Assembly (NCBI RefSeq): GCF_027580225.2
Contig: NC_073358.2
Coordinates: 47,950,001-48,014,000 of the forward strand
Direction of reading: 5' to 3'
Source: Misgurnus anguillicaudatus
Taxonomy: Eukaryota > Chordata > Actinopteri > Cypriniformes > Cobitidae
DNA: 64,000 nt
Below, in pieces: positions 1-10,500 of the stretch; position 1 is the first letter of the stretch; each line of letters begins with the position of its first letter. Both the position numbers and the translations under genes were made by a program. The notes below the pieces were generated by a model that was not told the DNA's origin, ran no database searches, and saw only the letters and a list, made by a program, of their open reading frames with translations.

Positions 1-507
1 TGTGACTTGTGCTCACGTCCCTACTACATTTCCTTATCAGATAGGGTCTTATCCTACCTTACCACCTTATGCTGCATTTAGTGTATACTAAAGAATTAGT
101 ACCTAAAAGTAAACACACACACACATGTGAATGTGAATAAGGAACACACTGATATTATACACTCTGACACAGAAATTTTGGAATTGGTTACAATGTGAGA
201 GAAATGTTTGTGTTTGGAGTAAACTGTTTATAAGGGTTAAAGGGTCAGTGTTGTTTGGAGCCATTTCTTTTGTCAGGGAGAGTGTGACACCCTGTATGTA
301 TAGTCACAGAAATAATTATATTTTTGAATAATTATATATTTTTTTCTATTCGTGTATTTGATTTGTTCTGTTGTATTGATGACATCGTTTCAATTGCTAT
401 TATTATGCTGGACTTGTGATGCATAATACCCTCAGTGGACAATAGGGGGAGACTATGTGCTGAACAGAGTCTGTGTGGGTAACTATGAGTCGCGGAGAAG
501 AAGCCGC

Positions 508-1391
508 CATTACATGAGCGACTCGTGAGTGACAACAGCACAACTTTGTCTCTCTCATTGTTTTATTAAACAGGTGGGTGAAATCAATCACTATGGACAT
601 AAAACATGAAACAATATGTTGATGACATGTGTATACTGTTGTAGGAGGATAATATACATTTTCAGAGTATATTTGAGATGTTTTAATAGAGATGATGTTG
701 TGTTTATGAAAATGACGTTTCATTTGCCACGTGCAGCGTTAGTTCTGGTATAGATATAATAAAATCTGAATGATTAAAGGCTCCAGCACACTGAATACCC
801 ATATTAGTGTGATGCTTTGCTTTATAATTGTGTTAATAGTATAAAGAGTGATGTTTTAAGTAATCACTTTGTGTTTCAAGGTTGAAGTATATATATATAA
901 ATATGTATATATAGTTGTTACATTTATTCAATATATAATATCTTGATCTCTCTACACTATATTGAATACTGTTGATATTTAAGCTTTATACATGTTTTAA
1001 TGATCTTGTGATTATTGTATATAGTAATTCCATTTAAATGGTTATATTGATCTATGGTTCGCTCAACTAGTTATTTACGAGGACACTTTTGCACAGACAA
1101 CAGAAACTGTAATACATTGTGATGTATGTTTACTGGAAAAGTATTGAGTTATTTAAGGAAAATACTAATTGTACTTGAGTATTAGAAAAAAGGTTTACAA
1201 GAGTAATACAACATGTTTATTGATGTTTAATTTGAATGAGTCACATGTAAGGTGATACAAGATATTGTGATTTAAGTTTAAAAGGAGAAAAAAGATATAA
1301 ATAATCTTTGAATTATTGTAATAAACATTACATGAGCGACTCGTGAGTGACAACAGCACAACTTTGTCTCTCTCATTGTTTTATTAAACAG
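508..1391. repeat. Pair of identical 66-bp direct repeats (508-573 and 1326-1391)
   Basis: Positions 508-573 and 1326-1391 read the same over 66 bases, starting cattacatgagcg and ending ttattaaacag. The sequence on either side does not match. The first copy is followed by gtgggt, which looks like a splice donor; the second is not. The 752 bp between them shows no gene. Both copies carry a minus-strand AATAAA (tttatt on the plus strand). Confidence 0.85.
1379..1384 (-). terminator. tmem17: Candidate tmem17 poly(A) signal
   Basis: AATAAA on the minus strand, about 170 bases downstream of the tmem17 stop codon. It lies inside the 66-bp duplicated sequence, so its use by tmem17 is a guess from position alone. 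Confidence 0.3.
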
Positions 1392-1555
1392 AATTTACTG
1401 CAGTACTGCCAGCTGGAAGGTGGGCGTGCTACAAAATCACGTTCACCGTAGCAACCCAGTCTCTCCTACTTTCTACTCCAAGATCAGAATGATGTCATGG
1501 AAGACTTCCTGCTTGGTTACCAGCCCATGCATTATCTTCCATAGTACATAAACTC

Positions 1556-4500
1556 TCAGCCGGGCTGGATGTCCCTCACAGGCAACACACTTCTGTTTCC
1601 ATATGACACTCCAACCATAGGCAGGGTGTCTACTGTATGAAGACTCTGTACAGGACCAAACTGCCTCATGTGAAACTGCAGGGCGAGTTTACGAGTCATG
1701 ACGCGCAGAGCGAAAAATGAGGCCAGGACCTCGGCCAGAAGAAAGGCCAGGTAGAGAGAGTGAACGGCTCGCTCCAGAGGCAGAATGATGATATTTTCAT
1801 CTGTGATGAAGAAGAGGAGAATAGGCAGCTGAAAGAGGAAGGACAGCAGCCAGAATCCAGCTAACTCTGGAACCTGATAAAGAGAGAGACAGTCGAAGAG
1901 GGAAAAAGAGCAAGAAAGATGGGGTACCATTTCTATAGAGACAGAGCGCAGCGCGTCATAACCTGAAAACCACGCCCACCGGGGGGGAAAGCAATCCAAC
2001 CGTCTCCATTGACTTTGTATTGCAAGAGGCCGCCTCCTTGTCATTTCTGGCTTATAACAAAAAACTGAATAATGCCTAAAAGCTGCTTTGTGACAATATG
2101 TACAGCCAACAAGCCAAAGAACCCAGAAACAAGTCTTCACAAGCTGTCGAGCCGCAAAACCCAGTCTCCAAGGAGAACAAAGTGGATCGCCGACCACGCC
2201 TCCCCCACTGGACGCAGTTTTACTAATAAGAGTACTATGAAAAGCCTGTTTCCATTTATGTGTCTAAACGCTCGTTTTTTGAAGTCGACAGCTTATAAAA
2301 ACGTTTTTTTTTTTTTTTTTTTTTGACGTGTTAATGTACACCTTGTCACACAGCAGCTTTTAGGTATTATTCTGTTTTTAAGTTTAATCTGTAAATAAGT
2401 TTTTATAAGCTGTTGACCCCAAAAAACGAGCGTTTAAAGACACAGAAATGGAAACAGGCAACTTTTCATAGTACTTCTATTAGCAGAACTGCATCCAGTA
2501 GGGGGAAACGTAGTCGGCGATCCACTTTATTCTCCTTACAGGCTGGGTTTTACGGCTCGACAGCTTATAAAAACTTATTTCTGGGTTCTTTGGCTTGTTA
2601 GCTGTACATATTGTCACACAGCAGCTTTTAGGCATTATTCTGATTTTTGTTATAAGCCAGAAATGACAAGGAGGCGGCTTCTCGCAATACAAAGTCAATG
2701 GAGACGGTTGGATTGCTTTCCCCCCGGTGGGCGTGGTTTTCAAATTTGCATAACTGCGCTCTGTCTCTATTTAGGTTAAATTTTATTAATGTATACACTG
2801 TAAAAATTAAAAGTTGGATCTACTTGAAAAAAATAACACTTAGTAACACTTCATTTAATATAAATTTATTTAAAGAAATTATGTTTTATCAACTTAAATC
2901 TTCCCAGTTTAAGTGAAAATTTTGAGGGGAAAAAACTTTAAAAAATTGGTACAACCAAATTTACCTTTTATCTAAATTAAGCTTTATTAACTTACATTTT
3001 TTAGCTAAAGTGAGAAAATTTAAGTTGAAAAAAAATTTTTTTTAAGCATTACCAATTGAAGTAATTTTTTAGGTTAATCCAACTTAAAAAAATTTACAGT
3101 GTATATGCAAAGATGTGAAAGCATCAACTTTGCTAGAATTTAAATTAACCCTTGTGCATTGTTCAAATTCACTACACTTTCTGGTTGTTCAGGGCCAAAA
3201 AAGCCACTAAATAAAATGGCTGTAAAAATGTATCTAATTAATTTTTTTCCATTTTGTTTTTGCATAAATCTGTTAATCACCCTCAGTACTGATCAAAAGT
3301 ACCAAATGTTTACAAAAATTCCATGATTTTAACTCTTTAATTGCCAAGTTCATAAGTGATGTCACTAATTTGGGGGGGAAATACACAAAATGTAAGATTT
3401 TCAATATATCTGGCAATTAAAGAGTTAAAATCATGGATTTTTTTATCAGTGATTAATGCATATTTATTAACAGATAACAGATTTATGTACCAAGCCCTGA
3501 AGGTGACGTTGGAGTAAAAAATCTAAAGTTTAGTTTCATGTGCTTACGTGAAACTTTTATGTGCTCACGCGAAACCTACATGTGCAGAATTTTTTTTTAA
3601 GTTTAGTTTCGCATGCTCACGTGAAACCCTCGCGCGCACACGTGAAAGTTCTGCACGCGCACGTAAAAGTTTCACTCGAGCACGCAACAGTTTCACGCAA
3701 GCACGCAAACTAAACTTTATTTAATTTTTGCTCCATGTCCCCTTAGGGGCTCCATATTTATGCAAAAAGAAATGTAAAAAAAAAATCATTCGATAAATTT
3801 TTACAGATGTATATTGTAGTGGGGTTTTTTGGCCATGAAAATTTGCCCACAGTATACTGTTGAGTTTTATCAAATATGTGTCATTTGTCACCAAAAATCA
3901 TTCCATTTGCTGAAACACAGAGAAAGTTGTGGCCAAATTAAGACAAAAAAAGGCCAAAAATGGCCTCAACAACCCATAAGGGTTAATATTAATGTAGGGC
4001 TAACTATCTACATTAATATAAAATTACAAATCTTTTTAGTGTCTTTTTTATTTATACAAAAAAACCTTTATTACTATACAGTAAAATAGGCTTTCCCAGG
4101 TAAAAATAAAGTATACTTGAATGTACTTAACATAGCTATATTTAAATGCCAGCAAGTGCATAACATAGTACATTGCTTTTTTGTGCTAAATAAAATTATT
4201 AAAGTTATACACTAAATATACTAATTTGAAGTATAGTTTGACTATAGTTATACTTCAGTGCACTAGTATACTAATGCCATTAATGCTTAAATGTATTATA
4301 CAGTATTACTGTAATTGATAATACAGTATTTGTTTTTTAGTGTATTGAAATTAACGGTGTCTCAAAATACCAAAGTTGAGTACACTTACATGTTCTGAAA
4401 TTAATCTTAAGAAGTACTAAAGAGTTTTTTTTGTATATTAAGTACATGAAAATATTACAATTTAATTGTAAAATGTACTTTAATAAAGTGTATGTTATTG

Positions 4501-7500
4501 CACTACTCAACATTTATACTCAACTTTTCACCTGGGTTGTTGAGAATGAGAATATAATAGATAAGATAATTACCAGTATTTAAAGTGCGTGTTTTTGAAG
4601 GTTCTTAATAGTCATTATGTGAACCAATATGGCATTGGTGTGAAGAACCCTTCACAGAAAATTAACTTTTAAATGTGTACTCTGTTTTATTTTGTTACTT
4701 TGTATTACACATACAGCACAGACACTATGAGTTCATAACTAGTTTTAATAATTTATAAAGTTTTTGTATGTACCTTTTCTTTGAGGTTCCCGATGTAACC
4801 CAGATACACACGCAATACTTCAAATATGCTAATCAGCACCAATCCCGTCACCAACAAGCACTGGTAATACACCGGCAATAAAGAGAACTAAAAAAAAATT
4901 AAGAGAAATGACTTGCATTTAAATAACGTTTAAAGAACATAACTTTAGTTTGACTCTGAAAATATCTTCTTTGCAAATTTTAGGTGCACTTTAAGAAGGT
5001 GCTTCACGATGCCATTGAAGAAGAATTTTTAGCATACATGTAGGTTAAATTACAACCCAACGGTTGGGTTTGTCTTTTTTTGACCCAACAGTGGGCTGCA
5101 AATAACCCAGCATTTTTTGTGTGTACTGTAAAGTATAATAAATACAATAATAGCAGCACTTGAGCTTCAGCTTTCATTTGGAAATAGCAGGTCATCGCTA
5201 GTAATACAGCCATGATTTTAATGTTTGAACCCACTTTCTGCTAATGGCCTGCCAGCTGCTGCGATTATGGGTTTGATATTCACACTTGTATATAATTATC
5301 ACTTGAAATCACTGAAACAGACAATTTCCAAAAATATACAGAGATAAAATAATGGGTGACCTTATTTAAAAGCATTTACAGTTCAAAGCTTCTCATTTAT
5401 CATAAACTGCCTCACCACATTTGCCAGTTCATTAAATGTATCAAATTCTATCTCAGAAAACTCCCCAAAATCACGGGAAATAAGACATGAAAGCTGCCTA
5501 AAGGAAATTAGACCTATTTTTAGCACCATTTTTTGATTCATGACCTTATTTTGGACGACATGCTAATTTTTGTAATGCAAAACATAATGATTTAATGTAA
5601 AAAAAAGTAATATTTGAATGTACAATTACTAGTACAACATTAAAACGGTTTCAAATAATACATACTTTTATTTTACAATTATTTTTTTGAGATTTGGATT
5701 ATATACACTGCAAAAATGACTTTCTTGCTTGGTATTTTGTCTTGTTTTCAGTACATATATCAAAAATTCTTAAATCAAGATGAATTTTCTTGATGAGCAA
5801 AATGACCTTAGAAAATTGTTCTAGTTTTTAGACAAAAAATAAATAAATAAATAAATAAAATTTAAGTGAATTTGTGCTTAAAACAAGCAAAAATATCTGC
5901 CTATGAGGTAGGAATTTTTTTCTTGAAATAAGCATTTAAGAAACGTAAACTTATTTTTAGATTTTTTTCTTACCCCATTGGCAGATATTTTTGCTTGTTT
6001 TAAACACAAATTCACTTAAATTTTATATATTTTATCTAAAAACTAGCCTTATTTTCTTAAGTAATTTTGCTTATCAAGAAAATGCAAGAATTTTTAAATA
6101 TTTTTACTGAAATCAAGACAAAAATACTAAATAAGAAAGTAATTTTTTTAGAAGAAAAAACATTTTTCTTAAACAGTAAATGCAAGAAAAATTCAAGAAA
6201 AAATTGTTTACGCTATTGGCAGATTTTTGTTGCTTGTTTTATGCACAAAATCACTTAAATTTGATATTTTTGGTCTCAAATCTAGACTTATTTTCTTGGG
6301 TCATTTTGCTCATCAAGAAAAAGCATCTTAATTTAAGAATTTTTAGATATTTTACTAGTGCTGGGCAAAGATTAATCGCGATTAATCGCATACAAAATAA
6401 AAGTGATTTTTTGCATAATATATGTGCGTGTACTGTGTCTAATTATTGTGTATATTTAACCACACACACATTCATATATTTATTTCAGAATTGTTTTACT
6501 TATATATATATATTTTTTAATTTATTTTTAATATAGAATATATAAAAATATAAATTAATATATATATAAACATGTTAATGTTTCTTAAAAACATATATGA
6601 ATGTGTGTGTATTTATTTATACATAATAATTACACACAGCACATACTCATATATTATGACAAAAATCACTTTTATTTTGTATGCGATTAATCGCGATTAA
6701 TCTTTGCCCAGCACTATATTTTACTGAAAACAAGACAAAAATACTAAGAATTTTTTTACTGAAAATAATTTTTTTGCAGTGTAATAAAATGGTTTGGGCA
6801 TGATTGCAGTGAATGATTCCACACACCTTTAAATCCAACATGACAACCTCAGAAATCCACCAAAAAGGAAAGAAGAAGCTGTTGAAATACAGCAGCATCT
6901 GCAGTGGAAGATGAGAGGAAATCTCACTGCACGCTGAAAAACACAAAAACATCAACTGACTTCAGTATGTATAAAGATGACTTAACGGTATATTTATTCA
7001 GTCCTGATGTTTAATCAAACCCAAATGCTTGTAAAATTATGTATTTTATTTTGATAGGTTAAAATGTTTTGTGTAGACCCAGAGACTTCTTAACATACAC
7101 TGGATGCACCGGCATAGGGGACACCCCCGCAGTCCACGCAGTGCATGGGGGCCCCGCTACATTGATAGGCCCGATGTACATTAAATTAATATTTATTTGA
7201 ATTATAACTGAACTTCAATTGTTAATCTTTGCAGTGAGGGAAATTCTCAGTTAATTAATATATAAACAAAATGTAACCCCCCCCCATGCACTTACCCATG
7301 TGTGCTGCTGTCCAATCAAACAAATGTACTTTTATCATAACTTTTTAAGGCGTTAGGCATTCATTCTTCATTTACTCACATGCACGCAAGGCGCATTAAG
7401 ACGCATTTTGATGAACTATGCGAGATCAACATCTGCAAAATCCCAAGGATTATTTTAGGGTTTCCGTTTTCTGTCAACACATGTACAGGACAACAAAAAC

Positions 7501-10500
7501 GCAGATTCTGAAGTGGCAAAGCGCCTTGGTCCTCTGCTGCGCTTTTCTGACAACGACCTGTTTGAAACTGCAAGCGCTTTAGCGACTTGACCAATCACCA
7601 GACTTTGGCATGCAATGTTTATTTTCCTTTAATTTATTTCCTCAAGTTTGTCTGCATGTTCATAAAACAAAAATGCTTTCTTGGCGTTTTTTTTTTTACT
7701 AAAAAGCATTACACAGCCTATCATTATTTGACCTGTATAATGTTAATATTAATGACATCAAATGCATTAACAAAGAGATAATTTAACAGGCATTTATACC
7801 TTTAAATGAATTATGTAAATGGAGAGATTGACTCTGTTATTGTAGCAGGCGCTGGAAATGACATCACTGTTGGTGGGAGGGGCCCCATCTCCTGCTTTGC
7901 AGGGGTGGCTCACAGATGTGCGCTTTGTTTACATACACACTAAAAAATACTAGGTTCTTTTGAACCCAGCATTAGGTCAAAAAGACATTTGAGAAATCCT
8001 GAAAAGTGAAGCTACTGGCTCTTTAATCGCCCCCTGGTGGCTGCAGTACAAGTCATAAACCTCCCCCCTCTCCATGCAAACGAACGGGACTCGGGTCAAA
8101 ATAAAAAAAAATCATTACACTTCCAATAACATTTTCCGAAAGGTGGTTTTGGTCCTTAAAGGTTGTTGTTATCACGCTGATATGTCAATTGTTGATTTGT
8201 GTGACAGTTTTCATTTTAGCTAGTAATCTGATGCTAAACAGGGCATTTGTGATTGACAGCTTCTCTGAGCGGACTGTCGGAGCTTCGAGGGAAGATTGAA
8301 GATATAACTAACTTTTAATTTTCGATTTCTGTGTTATTTCCCACAGACTAAATGAGCTGTATTTAACTTACCTTATTTTAGCAAGCCAGTCAAGTAAGTG
8401 AGACGTTCAAGGGGCGTGGTTGAATTGGGCGCGCGAGCGTTTGGGCGGAAGTTTGCCTCTGGGCTCCATGAGATGGGTATAAACGGAGGTCGGAGCCAGC
8501 TGCAAATGGGTGGGGAAGCAGCAAGTGGGTGGAGCTTTACCCGCAAGTGGGCTGTACAAACTTCCAGAGGATTTTGATTGGTTTATTTATATCACCTGTA
8601 GCAGCTATTGGTTTATGCTCCTCAGTTGGTGGCGCTAATGCGTAAGTTTTGTCGCGATCGATCAGAAAACAAAGAAGAAAACCGCTTTCACATGTCAGCG
8701 TGTTGTTGAAATGAAGGGGTAAGCTTGCTGTACAGTTTTTAGTTTTGTAAAAAAGCATTATAAGTTCTATGAATTATGAAGCATTATGAAGAAGACCATT
8801 TTATAATGCCGTTTGTACGCTGTTTTTAGTCTTGATGTATTAAAAAAGATAAGGGTAAAGTGCATCCAGATACATTTCTGTAGTTTTTTATTAGCACACA
8901 AATTACAAAATCTGTAACGTGGATGACAAAATCTTTTCTGCATTCCATTTCTACAATTTGCTCTCCAGATTATGGATTCTGAAGACCATAATAATAAGGT
9001 ATTGTGGCTGTGTAATTTTTGTACGTTTTAGGTCTGCATTGATTTTCAAATTGTAAATGTCTTAAACGTTTTATAAATGGATTTGATATTACAGTAACGT
9101 TACAACTCCTAATTTAATTGTACAATGCATGCAATTATTTTAAAACTTTTCATTTTTAAAAGTTTTCATTGTAGTTAATGCCTTTTTCTGCGTAATCCAT
9201 AATGTAATGTAATGTAATGTAATTGAAACATTTGTTTTTTTTAATATCATAATTATTTTATAAAATGTATTACTCATAACAATCAGTGAAATAAATGTGA
9301 AACGCATGTTATTGTGTTTTAGGTTCACTTATCAGTGAAAGATATTTTTTGATGTTCCACATGACTATGATCACAGCTTCTGCTGTAATGTATAAAGTTC
9401 TTAATTTACAAGTTGTTGTGTGTTTATCACATCAATTAATAATTTATGGTGTGTTTGATTTCATTGCTAGGACAATGCAGGACAAAGGCTGTCAAATAAC
9501 TGGAGTGTTTGTCTTGATGGCAAGTACGTACTGTAAATGAGGAACATCGAGATGAAATCAATTGCTGTTACCCATTTAACTTTTTTTGGTGTGTCTTTGC
9601 ATATTATAGTATGCACTGTATGTTATTCTGGGACAGAAGTTTGACTTCACTGAAGTAAGTATTTATTTTTGTAGCTATATTCATTTTAATATAATTGAAA
9701 ATTGTACTCATTCATTACTTTATGTACACAGGTAAACATGAAGAACATAGGAAAATGGTGGTGTGCCATCTTGCTTGAAAATTAAGTAAGTGTGAAAAAA
9801 TTAGCTGTACTTTTAACGTGGTGTTTTAAGAAACTCTTAAAGAAGTGAAGAAATCTTGTTCAGTCTGTAAACTGTTTTGGGAAGACATGGAACGGAATGA
9901 TTTAGTGACTCGCTCATAACACTATTTCAGTAAAAATATATTCTGCAGACCCTTTGAGTAAAAAGAAGTAGCAAAGTGTTTCAGTGATGATAAAAATCAG
10001 CAGGTGTAAACACTACTTGCTCTATCAAACTCCTTTAATAGCTGTTCTTAATACTATTAGGGGTTGGCAAGATTTTGAAATGTTTTTGTATTCAAATGTT
10101 GTTGTATTCATTGGTGAATAATTTAAAATTGGACCATTAATTAGATTTTTTTCTATATTTACAAAAGTCTTTACTGTAATTTGTAATCAATGTAATGCAT
10201 CCTTGCATTTAATTAATTTTGATATTGAACTTGTTCTATTTCTTACTTTATTTGTTTTTGTTGCATGATAATCAAATTGTGCAAGACATGGGAGAAAGAG
10301 AAAATGAGCTGTTGTAGCTGGTATTGTCAGCTTTTTATATTTTGCTGATATTTTTTGTCAAATAAAAAATTAATGGATAATTTTATCACGTTTTAATTCT
10401 AATTCTCTTTCAGAAGAAGAAGAAGAATGCTCTGCACTCCCTGAAACCTAGGGGAAGAAAAAAACCGAACTTGCATATGAAAGTAAGAACTTTGCTATAA

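Larger units (their letters stand above)
1..1555. other. AT-rich region downstream of tmem17
   Basis: No coding exon is supported here. The stretch holds a short CA run near 113-125, AT-rich low-complexity sequence around 880-920, and two copies of a 66-bp direct repeat described separately. The near part probably includes the tmem17 3' UTR, because the minus-strand gene stops at 1556. Confidence 0.5.

Noticed and set aside
508..1391. LTR retrotransposon with two LTRs
   Set aside because: Only 66 bp match, with no TG...CA boundaries in common, no primer-binding site and no gag/pol sequence between.
1874..2197. N-terminal extension of the open frame that contains tmem17 exon 4
   Set aside because: It reads through the intron and into a foldback element. 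The VPELAGFW exon has a proper AG acceptor at 1874-1875 and the upstream exons match in phase.
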